Below are positions 16,225-25,119 of a stretch of 57,854 nt of DNA, piece after piece. The stretch lies in contig NZ_SLXW01000013.1 of assembly GCF_004341085.1 (NCBI RefSeq), positions 1 to 57,854 on the forward strand, given 5' to 3'. Each line of letters opens with the position of its first letter. Positions within the stretch are counted from its first letter, which is position 1. This DNA is from Sphingomonas sp. PP-CE-1G-424 (GTDB lineage: Bacteria; Pseudomonadota; Alphaproteobacteria; Sphingomonadales; Sphingomonadaceae). A program made the translations under genes and the position numbers. The notes under the pieces are model-generated. The model was given only the letters and a program-made list of their open reading frames with translations. It made no database searches and was not told the origin of the DNA.

Positions 16225-16608
16225 TTATTCAGCGAGGCTTTCGATAATTGGGCACTCCGGGCGATCATCGCCGTGACAGCGCTCAACCAAGTCGATCAGC
16301 GCCAATTGCATAGCTTTCAACGCGCGCGCCTTGCGGCCCAGCTCGGCAGCGCGCGCTTTCGCCAGCGCCTTAACTTCGGCGCTCGACCGATCCCGATCCG
16401 ACCACAAGCCGAGTAGCGTGCGGATCTCCTCGATTGGAAACCCAAGGTCTCGCGCGTTGGCGATGAACCGCAGCCGATGAATGTCCACTTCCGAATAATC
16501 CCGGTAGCTCCCGCGCCGGAGCGGTGCGGGCACAAGGTCGATCTTCTCGTAGTGGCGGATCATGCGTTGCGAGACGCCGCTGGCCTCCGACGCCGCCCCG
16601 ATGTTCAT
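16225..16608 (-). CDS. cueR: CueR-like MerR-family copper regulator
   Basis: A 127-residue MerR-family activator. N-terminal helix-turn-helix (NIGAASEASGVSQRMIRHYEKIDLVP), dimerisation helix, and a C-terminal CHGDDRPEC loop with the C-x7-C spacing used by CueR for monovalent Cu/Ag. It overlaps the end of the copper ATPase gene (ATGA), so it is the second gene of the operon it presumably controls through the operator at 19104-19134. Confidence 0.9.
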   Translation of the reverse strand: MNIGAASEASGVSQRMIRHYEKIDLVPAPLRRGSYRDYSEVDIHRLRFIANARDLGFPIEEIRTLLGLWSDRDRSSAEVKALAKARAAELGRKARALKAMQLALIDLVERCHGDDRPECPIIESLAE

Positions 16609-19079
16609 AGTTTCACCGTGTTCAGACGCAGCGCGTTGAGCACGACGGTGAAGGAAGAGAGGGCCATCGCAGCGCCAGCCAGCATTGGTGACAGAAGGAT
16701 GCCGGCAACGGGGTAGAGCACGCCGGCCGCGACGGGCACGCCGACCCCGTTGAACAGGAATGAGAAGAACAGGTTCTGCCGAATGTTCCGCATCGTCGCA
16801 CGGGCGAGCTTGCGCGCGCGCACGATCGCCGAAAGATCGCCGCGTGTGAGCGTCATGCCCGCGCTTTCTATCGCTACGTCGGTTCCCGTCCCCATCGCGA
16901 GCCCAACGTCGGCAGCGGCCAGCGCCGGGGCGTCGTTGATACCGTCGCCGGCCATTGCAACCTTGGCACCATCAGCTTTCAATTCGCCGATGATCCGCGC
17001 CTTATCTTCCGGTCGCAGATCGGCGCGTACATCGTCCAGGCCGCCCACGGCGCGCGCAACCGCATCGGCCGTCCCGCGATTGTCGCCCGTCAGCATGATA
17101 ACGCGCAGACCTTCCTTGCGAAGAGCCGCGATGGCGTCGCGCGCCGAAGGGCGCACCGGGTCAGCAACCGCGAGCAAGCCCGCGAGTGCGCCGTCGATCG
17201 CGATCAGGATGACGCCGGCTCCCTCGCTCCGATGGCGATCGGCCGAAGCGTCGAGTGACTGGGGATCGGCACCGACCCGGCTCATTTGTGCGGCATTGCC
17301 GATCACCACCGATCGGCCGCCAACCGTGGCACTGACACCCATGCCGGTCTGCGAAGCGAAGTCTGCGACCGTGGCGAGTTGCAATCCGCGTTCCTTGGCG
17401 GCGACGACGATCGCGTGGGCTAGCGGGTGTTCGGACTGTCCTTCGACAGCCGCAGCGAGCGCGAGCATGTCGTTCTCTCCAACGGTGCCGGTTGCCTCGA
17501 TCGCGACCAGCGACGGCTTGCCTTCCGTTAGCGTGCCCGTCTTGTCGATGACCAGCGTATCGACCTTATCGAGTGCCTGTAGGCTTTCGGCATTCTTGAC
17601 GAGCACGCCGGCCTGCGCGCCGCGGCCGGTGCCAACCATAATCGACATAGGGGTCGCGAGCCCGAGCGCGCACGGGCAGGCGATCACCAGCACGGCGATC
17701 GCATTAAGAAGGGCGTGACCCATGCGTGGCTCGGGACCGACCAGCGACCACACCACGAAGGTCGCGACCGAGATCAGCACGACCAAAGGTACGAACCAGC
17801 CCGATACCCGGTCGGCGACCGCCTGGATCGGGGCACGGCTGCGCTGCGCTTCCGCGACCATGCGGACGATGCGCGCCAGCATCGTGTCCGAACCGACCGC
17901 GCCGGCTTCCATAACGAGGCTGCCCGTGCCGTTCACCGTCCCCCCCGTGACTGCGGCATCGACTTCCTTGAGGACGGGGGCCGGCTCGCCGGTGAGCATG
18001 GATTCATCGACCGAGGAGCGACCCTCGACCACCACGCCATCGACCGGGATCGCATCGCCGGGGCGGACCCGCAACCGATCTCCGGTTGCCACGTCGGCAA
18101 GGCTGACTTCTTCCTCTGACCCGTCAGACCGCAACCGTCGCGCTGTCTTGGGAGCGAGGTCCATGAGGGCGCGTATCGCGCGGCCAGTCGCCGCTCTGGC
18201 GCGCAATTCGAGAACCTGTCCGAGCAACACCAGTGTCACGACGACGCCGGCAGCTTCGTAATAGACTGGGACCATGCCCCCGTGCATCCGGAACGTCGCA
18301 GGGAAGATGCTGGGCGCGAGTGTTGCGACCAGGCTGTAGAGGAATGCCGCACCGACGCCGATCGCGATCAGCGTGAACATATTCAGATGGCGGGTGCGAA
18401 GCGACATCCACCCCCGCTCGAAAAACGGCCATCCCGCCCACAGCACAATTGGCGCAGTGAGTGCGAGTTGGACCCAAGGCGAAGCGGTAGGGCTAACAAC
18501 ATGGAGCCCAAACATCTCGGCGAACATCGAAACAATGAGCAGCGGAACGGTGAGCGCTCCTGCTACCCACAAACGCCGGGTGAAATCGACTAGTTCTGGA
18601 TTGGGACCGTCATCGAGCGACGGCTCTTCCGGTTCGAGGGCCATGCCGCAAATGGGGCACGTTCCCGGCCCTTCCCGACGAATCTCAGGGTGCATGGGGC
18701 ACGTCCACATCGCTCCCGGGGTTGCCACCGGCTCGGGCTTTGGCTTGGCCCCAAGGTAGGCATCAGGGTCAGCGACGAACTTGGTTCGACACCCTGCACT
18801 ACAGAAATGATACTCGTGCCCGGCATGCTCGGCATGGTGCGCTGTTTTTGCCAGATCAACGGTCATGCCGCATACCGGGTCGGTCACTGTGGCAGAAGGT
18901 TCTCCGCCCGCTTTCCCTGAGCAGCATCCTTCCTTGGCAGCTTGTGGAACAGCCGGAGATTTGGAGGACGAGCAGCAGGACGCGCCCGCCTCGCGCTCGA
19001 TCGCAGCAGCTTTATCAGCTTGCTTGTTCGAGCACCCGCAGCCCCCGGCCAAATGGGCGTGGAAATCAGGGTCGTTCAT
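16605..19079 (-). CDS. copA: Copper-exporting P1B-type ATPase
   Basis: An 824-residue inner-membrane pump that exports Cu(I) using ATP. The N-terminus is unusual: Cys pairs (GCGCS, SCCSSS, GCCSG), then a YHS domain (DPVCGMTV, about 67-107), then a heavy-metal-binding domain (CPMHPEIRREGPGTCPICGM, about 127-146) in place of HMA repeats. The pump core follows with TGEP (about 362), the metal-site CPC in IACPCALGLATP (about 468), DKTGTLT phosphorylation site (about 512), MLTGDN and GDGINDAPAL hinge. Complete. It starts 25 bp from the -10 of a CueR-type promoter and is coupled to cueR. The symbol follows P-type usage; the multicopper oxidase at 21974 is a different CopA. Confidence 0.95.
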   Translation of the reverse strand: MNDPDFHAHLAGGCGCSNKQADKAAAIEREAGASCCSSSKSPAVPQAAKEGCCSGKAGGEPSATVTDPVCGMTVDLAKTAHHAEHAGHEYHFCSAGCRTKFVADPDAYLGAKPKPEPVATPGAMWTCPMHPEIRREGPGTCPICGMALEPEEPSLDDGPNPELVDFTRRLWVAGALTVPLLIVSMFAEMFGLHVVSPTASPWVQLALTAPIVLWAGWPFFERGWMSLRTRHLNMFTLIAIGVGAAFLYSLVATLAPSIFPATFRMHGGMVPVYYEAAGVVVTLVLLGQVLELRARAATGRAIRALMDLAPKTARRLRSDGSEEEVSLADVATGDRLRVRPGDAIPVDGVVVEGRSSVDESMLTGEPAPVLKEVDAAVTGGTVNGTGSLVMEAGAVGSDTMLARIVRMVAEAQRSRAPIQAVADRVSGWFVPLVVLISVATFVVWSLVGPEPRMGHALLNAIAVLVIACPCALGLATPMSIMVGTGRGAQAGVLVKNAESLQALDKVDTLVIDKTGTLTEGKPSLVAIEATGTVGENDMLALAAAVEGQSEHPLAHAIVVAAKERGLQLATVADFASQTGMGVSATVGGRSVVIGNAAQMSRVGADPQSLDASADRHRSEGAGVILIAIDGALAGLLAVADPVRPSARDAIAALRKEGLRVIMLTGDNRGTADAVARAVGGLDDVRADLRPEDKARIIGELKADGAKVAMAGDGINDAPALAAADVGLAMGTGTDVAIESAGMTLTRGDLSAIVRARKLARATMRNIRQNLFFSFLFNGVGVPVAAGVLYPVAGILLSPMLAGAAMALSSFTVVLNALRLNTVKL

Positions 19080-19103
19080 AGAAAAACTCCTTCAACCCGA
19101 GAG

Positions 19104-19134
19104 CATGTAGGGTCTGACACCGTGTCAGGGTCAA
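19104..19134 (-). promoter_or_regulatory. CueR-type operator-promoter
   Basis: On the minus strand: TTGACC, a 19-bp spacer containing the dyad CTGACAC-G-GTGTCAG, then TACATG. An overlong 19-bp spacer with the dyad between -35 and -10 is the signature of MerR-family activation by DNA distortion. It faces the copper ATPase gene. Confidence 0.92.
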
Positions 19135-19205
19135 GCCCCCCTTCCAACGACTCACGGCACCTAATTAAATTACGTCGCAAAGCTCGATTGCCCTCAAACC
19201 AATAG
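19135..19205. other. Short gap between copper operons
   Basis: Seventy bases between the CueR promoter and the 3' end of copD. No gene or clear terminator seen. Confidence 0.4.
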
Positions 19206-20135
19206 CTACATGGCCGACGCAGGGGGTTCGAGCGTGCCGAGCCAACCTACCAGCACGAGGATCGCGACCACGCACGAAGCCTCGACTGCAAGACTTGTTC
19301 GCAAGGTTCGCAGCGCGCCTTTATAATCGCCTGCTGACACCGATCGTTCGAATGCCGGTGTAAAGCGGAAGCGGTTAAGCGAAGCGAGTCCGAGCATCCC
19401 ACCCAACAGCACAAGCTTGGCGATCAAGAGCCTGCCGTAGACCGTCGTGCCGAGGGTCGGGAGATTGCCAAGGCCAACCAACAGCCAAGCGTTGATGAGG
19501 CCGGTGATGACGATCGTACCGACGACAATCGTGCCGGTCAGACCGAACCCGTGCAGCGCTCGATAGGTCAGTGCGAGGTGGGCGGCATCGGTGCGCCGCG
19601 CTGGTCGTGTCACCAGCAGCCCAAGCCCGAGCAGCGCTCCCACCCACGCACCAGCGCTCAGGAGATGGAGGATATCGGCCGCCAGATGCACCCACCCGGT
19701 CGCGCCTTCGTCCATCGCCCCGTGCCCCGTCCAGGCGAGCGTTGCGAGAGCGACGCCGGAAAAGATGGCGACCAAGCCAAGCGGCATCGTGTGCCGCGCC
19801 GCTATTAGGGCAGCGATAGACGCCACCAAGAGCGCGATCATGCGTACTTTCCATGCCGTGCCCGTTGCGGAGTCAGAGAGCAGCATTCCGACTGCTTCCC
19901 GATCGATCGGCCACGGAGGTGCACCTGCCATCGCGGCTGCGAGCAGCGCGACCGCTATGCCGGAGAATAGCAGGGCGAGAAGCCCGGTCCCGAACAGCCA
20001 AGGGCGGAAGGCAAGCGCGTTGCCGCGCTCACCGACCTTCAACCCGTAGAGGCCGAATGCCGAGAGGCCGAACAGCCCGCTCAGCGTCACGTAAAGCGCG
20101 AAGCGAACCGCGATCAGCGGCCAGTCGGCTTCCAC
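19206..20135 (-). CDS. copD: Copper resistance protein CopD
   Basis: A 309-residue integral membrane protein with about eight hydrophobic helices, matching the CopD family thought to bring copper from CopC across the inner membrane. Conserved regions seen include GVALATLAWTGHGAMDEG, a His-containing helix (WVHLAADILHLLSAGAWVG) and the C-terminal LIAKLVLLGGMLGLASLNRF. The start is GTG (complement of 20133-20135), 1 bp after the copC stop, so the pair is co-translated. Confidence 0.9.
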   Translation of the reverse strand: MEADWPLIAVRFALYVTLSGLFGLSAFGLYGLKVGERGNALAFRPWLFGTGLLALLFSGIAVALLAAAMAGAPPWPIDREAVGMLLSDSATGTAWKVRMIALLVASIAALIAARHTMPLGLVAIFSGVALATLAWTGHGAMDEGATGWVHLAADILHLLSAGAWVGALLGLGLLVTRPARRTDAAHLALTYRALHGFGLTGTIVVGTIVITGLINAWLLVGLGNLPTLGTTVYGRLLIAKLVLLGGMLGLASLNRFRFTPAFERSVSAGDYKGALRTLRTSLAVEASCVVAILVLVGWLGTLEPPASAM

Positions 20136-20136
20136 C

Positions 20137-20508
20137 TTACTTCACCGTGAAGGCGTAGTTTCCGGTGATGCGGTGTGTGTCGGTCGAGACCACATGCCAG
20201 GCAAGCTTATAGCTACCCGCGCCGAGCGGCGACTTGGGCGTGACGACGAGGGTGCGACCGTCCGAGCCGACAGTTGCGGTCCCGACGACTTTCATTGGTG
20301 CGTGCGTCATGCCGCCATGCCCGGTCATCATCAGATCCGCACCGGAAAACTTGGGCATCAGCTTCTCGCTGAAGCGCAGTGTGACATTGGCGGGCTTCGC
20401 GACCATCGCATTCGGTGCCGGGGATGCGGATACGAGTTTGGGATGGGCCTGGGCGGCTCCGGCAAGGCCGAGAAGGACGACAGCGGTAGGAAGGAAGACG
20501 CGACGCAT
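20137..20508 (-). CDS. copC: Periplasmic copper-binding protein CopC
   Basis: A 123-residue protein with a cleavable signal peptide (AVVLLGLAGAAQA, cut before HPKL). The mature N-terminal His and the WHVVSTDTHRITG segment supply the Cu(II) ligands of the CopC/YobA fold, and a Met/His loop (MMTGHGGMTHAPM) may bind Cu(I). It hands copper to CopD, encoded immediately downstream. It is divergent from the sigma-factor cassette. Confidence 0.93.
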   Translation of the reverse strand: MRRVFLPTAVVLLGLAGAAQAHPKLVSASPAPNAMVAKPANVTLRFSEKLMPKFSGADLMMTGHGGMTHAPMKVVGTATVGSDGRTLVVTPKSPLGAGSYKLAWHVVSTDTHRITGNYAFTVK

Positions 20509-20621
20509 GGGAATACTCCGATCAGGTTCGTGCCTGTTCTACGCGGCCCGGCCGCTCGCCCCTCATGACGGAAGTCGAGGGGTGATGGGCATCGCTGCGT
20601 AACAAGTGGTAGAGGCGCGGA
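20509..20621. promoter_or_regulatory. Divergent promoter region, copC versus sigma cassette
   Basis: 113 bp between divergent starts, so it must contain promoters for both sides. I see no MerR-type dyad. GGAAGTC at about 20570 could be an ECF -35 for the plus-strand operon, but I cannot pair it with a convincing -10. Confidence 0.5.
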
Positions 20622-20903
20622 GTGGACAGCATGGACGATCTAGACAGAACATTGGCGAGGCTCGCGGGCGCACCCGTGCCGGCATCGCTGGACGGGATCG
20701 AAGCGCAGGTGTTCGCACGCATCGGTGCGCAGCCCGTCGCACGGTTGACCGGATTGGGCGTCGGGGGCGTGATGGTCGCAGCGCTCGCGATCGGCATGGT
20801 TGGCGCGGAACTTCCGGCGACCGCCAGCCCTGCGGTGTCGCTTTCGCCGCTCGGGGGCGCATCACCACTGGCGCCATCGGTCTTGCTGATTGGTGAGCCA
20901 TGA
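20622..20903 (+). CDS. CnrY-like membrane anti-sigma protein
   Basis: A 93-residue protein with an acidic cytoplasmic start (MDSMDDLDRTLARLAGAPVPASL), one membrane helix (GVGGVMVAALAIGMVGAEL) and a short periplasmic tail. Size, topology and gene order (this - CnrX-like sensor - ECF sigma) match CnrY/NccY anti-sigma factors, which hold the sigma factor at the membrane until the sensor binds metal. Sequence similarity itself is low, as is usual for these proteins. It overlaps the next gene by ATGA. Confidence 0.65.
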   Translation: MDSMDDLDRTLARLAGAPVPASLDGIEAQVFARIGAQPVARLTGLGVGGVMVAALAIGMVGAELPATASPAVSLSPLGGASPLAPSVLLIGEP

Positions 20904-21340
20904 CATCGACCAAGCGGCTTATCGTCTGCGTTGTACTGGCCTTCCTCGCGGCTATCGCAGGCGTATTTCTTGCGCGCGTGTTGCTGCCCCAGCCTAAGCA
21001 ACCGGGCACCGCCTTGCACGAGGTCCTGCACCATAAGCTGGCGCTTGATGGCAATCAGCAGGCCCGGCTGAAAAGCCTAGAGGACCGGTTCGCGGTGCAA
21101 CGCCACGCGCTGGAATTGGAAATGCGCGCGGACAATGCACGGCTAGCCGAGGCCATTGAGACCGAGCATGGCAACGGCCCCAAGGTGACCGCCGCGGTCG
21201 ATCAGAGTCATGCGGCGATGGGCGAGTTACAGAAGGCAACGTTGGCGCATATCTTCGCCATGCGGCAGCTTTTGCGCCCGGATCAGACCCCCCAATTCGA
21301 TGCTGCGGTGGTGAAGGCGCTCACCGACGACCAAGGGTGA
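20900..21340 (+). CDS. CnrX-like periplasmic heavy-metal sensor
   Basis: A 146-residue membrane-anchored periplasmic helical protein: N-terminal anchor (LIVCVVLAFLAAIAGVFL) followed by a four-helix hairpin rich in Glu/Gln/Leu. The metal site is suggested by LHEVLHHKLALD, which parallels the His/Glu cluster of CnrX, and by Met/His in HIFAMRQLL. It should bind metal and release the sigma factor from its anti-sigma partner. Coupled on both sides (ATGA and GTGA). Confidence 0.75.
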   Translation: MTSTKRLIVCVVLAFLAAIAGVFLARVLLPQPKQPGTALHEVLHHKLALDGNQQARLKSLEDRFAVQRHALELEMRADNARLAEAIETEHGNGPKVTAAVDQSHAAMGELQKATLAHIFAMRQLLRPDQTPQFDAAVVKALTDDQG

Positions 21341-21930
21341 GCCTCGATTGGACCACCCTGTCCGACGGCGAACTGGCGACGCTCAGCATCGCTGGCCGAC
21401 AAGCGGCATTCTCCGAAATCATGCGTCGCTATCGTCAGCCTATATTCCGGCTCGCGCGCGCCTTTGTCGGCGAGGCCGACGAAGCGCTCGATTTGGTTCA
21501 AGAGACGTTTGTCGCGGCGCATCAGGCGATGCCGCGCTACGATACACAGCGGGCGATGAAAGCATGGCTTTCTACGATCGCCGTCAACAAATGCCGGGAT
21601 TGGGCAAGGAAGCGCGCGGTCCGTCGGTTTTTCTCCTTTGCCGCACCGCTCGACGAACAGGCCGAGACGATCGCGGACGATCAGGTAGCAATCGATGACG
21701 CAGCAGCCGATCGGCAGGAACTTGCCAAAGTGACGCGCGCCATCGCGACCTTGCCGATGAATCTCAAAGAACCGTTGGTGCTCCGCACGATCGAGGGTTT
21801 GAGCCAGGCGGAAACGGCCGATGTATTGGGGATCAGCCAGAAGGCGGTCGAAACCAGGCTATATCGGGCTCGCGCGCGCCTCGCCGAAAATTTGAAAGAG
21901 AACCAAGGGGTAGGCGCACGGGACGCGTAA
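21337..21930 (+). CDS. ECF RNA polymerase sigma factor
   Basis: A 197-residue ECF sigma factor. Region 2 is seen in FSEIMRRYRQPIFRLARAFV and EALDLVQETFVAAHQAM. Region 4 is seen in PLVLRTIEGLSQAETADVLG and ISQKAVETRLYRARARL. The GTG start at 21337 overlaps the sensor stop (GTGA). With the anti-sigma and sensor genes it forms a CnrYXH-like signalling cassette. Here it sits directly ahead of copAB rather than a nickel/cobalt efflux operon, so copper is the likeliest signal (inference). Confidence 0.9.
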   Translation: MSLDWTTLSDGELATLSIAGRQAAFSEIMRRYRQPIFRLARAFVGEADEALDLVQETFVAAHQAMPRYDTQRAMKAWLSTIAVNKCRDWARKRAVRRFFSFAAPLDEQAETIADDQVAIDDAAADRQELAKVTRAIATLPMNLKEPLVLRTIEGLSQAETADVLGISQKAVETRLYRARARLAENLKENQGVGARDA

Positions 21931-21973
21931 GAGGTGAGACGGGCCGGCAGCGGCTCAATCCCAAGGAGCTACC

Positions 21974-23911
21974 ATGTCGCGCGTTCTAGACCGCCGCCAA
22001 TTGCTGCGCGGTGCCACTCTTGCAGGAGGCGGTGTTGCGCTGTCGGCATATATGCCGGCATGGGCGCAGCCTGTTTCCGCTGGTATTGTGAAGCCGCTGC
22101 CTACTGTATCGGGTGATGAAATCCGGCTCCGGGTCGCGCACCAGATGATGATGATCGACGGACGGCAGAGCCACGCCATCGGCATTAACGGCACTGTGCC
22201 CGCACCGCTGATCCGGCTGCGGGAAGGTCAGACCGTGCGGCTGCATGTCGAGAACGGTCTTGATGAGCAGACCTCGTTGCACTGGCACGGCCTGATCGTG
22301 CCGTTCCAGATGGACGGCGTGCCGGGCGTTGCCTTCCCCGGCATCGATAAGCGCACGACCTTCACCTACGAGTTCCCGATCGTGCAGGCCGGCACCTATT
22401 GGTATCACAGCCATTCCGGGTTGCAGGAGCAGATGGGGCTCTACGGCCCCATCGTGATCGACCCCAAGGGCGTTGACCCGATCCAGTCGGATCGCGAGCA
22501 CGTTATCGTGCTGTCCGACCACAGCCAGCTCCACCCGCATCGCATCTTCATGAAGCTCAAGAAGCAGTCGGGCTATTTCAACCGGCAGCAGCAGACGCTC
22601 GCCGGCCTGCTCAAGGGCGAGGACCAGCCGCTCAAGGATCGCCTCGATTGGGGCAAGATGCGGATGGACCCGACCGACGTCGCCGACGTGACGGGTTCAA
22701 ACTACACCTATCTCGTCAACGGGCATGGGCCGCAGGACAATTGGACGGGGCTGTTCAGGCCGGGCGAGCGGGTGCGGCTGCGTGTCATCAATGCGTCCGC
22801 GATGACGACCTTCAACGTCCGGATTCCGGGGTTGAAGCTGAGCGTTGTCCAGGCGGACGGCCTCAACGTCCGTCCCGTTGAGGTCGACGAGTTCCAGATC
22901 GGCGTGGCCGAGACCTACGACGTGATCGTCACTCCATCGGACGAGCGCGCCTACACGCTGGTCGGTGAGAGCGTGGACAGGTCCGGCATGGCGCGCGCAA
23001 CGCTAAGCCCCCGCGAAGGCATGGCCGCTGAAGTCCCTCCACTTCGCAAGCGCCCTGTCGCCACCATGAAGGACATGGGGATGGACATGAACATGGATAT
23101 GTCGGGCGGCGGTTCGATGCAGGGCATGGACCATAGTGGCATGCCTGGAATGGATCACGGATCAATGGCCACGGCTGAAAAGCCCGCCGCTGCGATGGAC
23201 CACGCGCAGATGGACCACGGTGCTGCCGGTGCCGGCGCGGGCGGAATGGCCGGGATGGATCACGGCGCGATGCAGTCGGGTGCTACGATGCCAGGCATGG
23301 CAGGTGCGCCCGACGCCGCAGGTGGTATGGCAATGGGCGGCATGGCGGGCATGGACATGAACATGCGCGACTTTTCGAAAGCGCCGGGCGTGAAGAAGGG
23401 GCCGGGTGTCCAGACCATCTCGCCGATGCCGATGGATCGTACCGGCGACCCCGGTCAGGGTCTGGAGAATGTCGGGCATCGTGTGCTGAATTACCGCGAT
23501 CTGGTCGCGGTCGATCGCAATCCCGATCTGCGCGCGCCGTCGCGCGAGGTGCAGATCCACCTTACCGGCAACATGGAACGCTACATGTGGGCGCTCGACG
23601 GTGAAAAGCTGTCCGAGGTGAAGGCACCGATCCCATTTCTTGCTGGCGAGCGCGTCCGCGTCACGCTGGTCAACGACACGATGATGGGCCACCCGATCCA
23701 CTTGCACGGCCACTTCTTCGAATTGGTGACGGGGCACGGCGCGTACAGCCCGAGAAAGCATACCGTCATGGTCCAACCGGGGGGCAAGGTCAGTTGGGAC
23801 GTGACCGCCAACGAGGGCGATTGGGCATTCCACTGCCACATGCTCTACCACATGCACGCGGGCATGATGCAGGTCGTCCAGGTCCGTTCGGCGAAGGGAG
23901 AGGCGGCATGA
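21974..23911 (+). CDS. copA: Multicopper oxidase CopA (PcoA type)
   Basis: A 645-residue periplasmic multicopper oxidase that probably oxidises Cu(I) and binds copper. A Tat signal (DRRQLLRG) opens it. All four copper motifs are present: LHWHGL (about residue 102), WYHSHSG (about 143), HPIHLHGHFFE and HCHMLYHMHAGM near the C-terminus. A long Met/His-rich insert (about residues 365-460; many MDHxxM and MxGM units) is typical of PcoA/CopA and serves copper storage. AAGGAG precedes the start at a normal distance. It overlaps copB by ATGA. Confidence 0.96.
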   Translation: MSRVLDRRQLLRGATLAGGGVALSAYMPAWAQPVSAGIVKPLPTVSGDEIRLRVAHQMMMIDGRQSHAIGINGTVPAPLIRLREGQTVRLHVENGLDEQTSLHWHGLIVPFQMDGVPGVAFPGIDKRTTFTYEFPIVQAGTYWYHSHSGLQEQMGLYGPIVIDPKGVDPIQSDREHVIVLSDHSQLHPHRIFMKLKKQSGYFNRQQQTLAGLLKGEDQPLKDRLDWGKMRMDPTDVADVTGSNYTYLVNGHGPQDNWTGLFRPGERVRLRVINASAMTTFNVRIPGLKLSVVQADGLNVRPVEVDEFQIGVAETYDVIVTPSDERAYTLVGESVDRSGMARATLSPREGMAAEVPPLRKRPVATMKDMGMDMNMDMSGGGSMQGMDHSGMPGMDHGSMATAEKPAAAMDHAQMDHGAAGAGAGGMAGMDHGAMQSGATMPGMAGAPDAAGGMAMGGMAGMDMNMRDFSKAPGVKKGPGVQTISPMPMDRTGDPGQGLENVGHRVLNYRDLVAVDRNPDLRAPSREVQIHLTGNMERYMWALDGEKLSEVKAPIPFLAGERVRVTLVNDTMMGHPIHLHGHFFELVTGHGAYSPRKHTVMVQPGGKVSWDVTANEGDWAFHCHMLYHMHAGMMQVVQVRSAKGEAA

Positions 23912-25119
23912 AGGCGCTGCTTCTCGCCGGGATCGGCGCGCTGGTCGCCACGGCACCTGCCACGGCGCAGACGATGGACCATTCAATGATGCCGGGCATG
24001 AGCATGCCGGGCATGAAAATGCCGGCGAAAAAACCGACCGCTAGATCGAGACCGGCCACAAAGCGGGCCCCTGCCAAGAAGGCAGCGACTAGGAAGGTCC
24101 CGGCAAAGCGTCCCTCCAAGCCTGCAGCCGATCCACATGCCGAACACACGATGCCCGGCATGGACATGAGCGGTGCGAACGCGGCCGATCCGCACGCCGG
24201 CCACGACATGTCCCAAATGTCAGGCATGAACCCTGCTCCGGCTACCGCAACAGGCGAGCACACCGGCCATGATATGTCGGCGATGCCCGGCATGGATATG
24301 GCACCCGGCCAGCCAACGCAGCATGACATGTCTTCAATGCCGGGAATGGCGACCGTGCCTGTCGGTACAGACCTGAAGCCGGGCAATGCGCCCGCGCCTG
24401 CACCATCTCCGGTGCTGGCAGCGTCTCGCTATTACGGCGAGGCAGCCATGAGCGATGCCAACCGCGACCTGCGCCGCGAGCATGGCGGAATGACCTACTA
24501 CCAAGTGCTCTTCAACCTTGCCGAGTATCAGGCGCGCAAAGGCGGGGACGGCTATCGATGGGATGGCGAGGCTTGGATCGGGGGAGACATCAACCGTCTC
24601 ACCCTGAAGAGCGAAGGCGAGGGCACATTTGGCAAACCGCTCGAAGCGGCCGAGGTGCAGGCGCTCTACAGCCGTGCGCTCGATCCCTATTGGAACCTTC
24701 AGGCGGGCGTCCGCTACGACTTCAAGCCGAACCCTTCTCGCACCTACGCGACGGTCGGGATCGAGGGGCTTGCGCCCTATTGGTTCGACGTCGAGGGGGC
24801 ACTGTTCCTTTCTGACAAGGGCGACGTGCTTGGCCGAGCCGAGGCATGGTACGACGAGCGAGTGACACAATTCTTCGTCCTTCAGCCTCGCGTGGAAGCC
24901 AACTTTGCAGCCCAAGACGTGCGCCAGGACGGCATCGGATCGGGGCTTACGGACCTCGAACTCGGGCTCAGGCTGCGCTACGAAAAGTCGCGTGAGTTTG
25001 CGCCCTACATCGGCGTGTCGTGGGAAAGGCAATTCGGCGACACGGCACGCTTCACGAGAGCACGCGGTGATGACACGGGCGGCTTCAGCTTCGTTGCCGG
25101 CGTGAGGACCTGGTTCTGA
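23908..25119 (+). CDS. copB: Outer-membrane copper resistance protein CopB
   Basis: A 403-residue protein with a signal peptide (LLAGIGALVATAPATAQ), a Met/His-rich N-terminal half (MPGMxM, HAGHDMS, GHDMSAMPGMDM repeats and a Lys/Ala linker), and a C-terminal beta-barrel of the CopB/PcoB family (RYYGEAAMSDANRDLRREHGG, YSRALDPYWNLQAGVRYD, final ...GVRTWF). I chose the ATG at 23908, which overlaps the copA stop; the earlier in-frame codon at 23794 would lie deep inside copA and precede the signal peptide. Confidence 0.93.
   Translation: MKALLLAGIGALVATAPATAQTMDHSMMPGMSMPGMKMPAKKPTARSRPATKRAPAKKAATRKVPAKRPSKPAADPHAEHTMPGMDMSGANAADPHAGHDMSQMSGMNPAPATATGEHTGHDMSAMPGMDMAPGQPTQHDMSSMPGMATVPVGTDLKPGNAPAPAPSPVLAASRYYGEAAMSDANRDLRREHGGMTYYQVLFNLAEYQARKGGDGYRWDGEAWIGGDINRLTLKSEGEGTFGKPLEAAEVQALYSRALDPYWNLQAGVRYDFKPNPSRTYATVGIEGLAPYWFDVEGALFLSDKGDVLGRAEAWYDERVTQFFVLQPRVEANFAAQDVRQDGIGSGLTDLELGLRLRYEKSREFAPYIGVSWERQFGDTARFTRARGDDTGGFSFVAGVRTWF

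Noticed and set aside
16750..17718. 322-codon plus-strand frame opposite the copper ATPase
   Set aside because: Ser/Ala/Arg/Pro-rich shadow translation; the opposite strand encodes an intact P-type ATPase.
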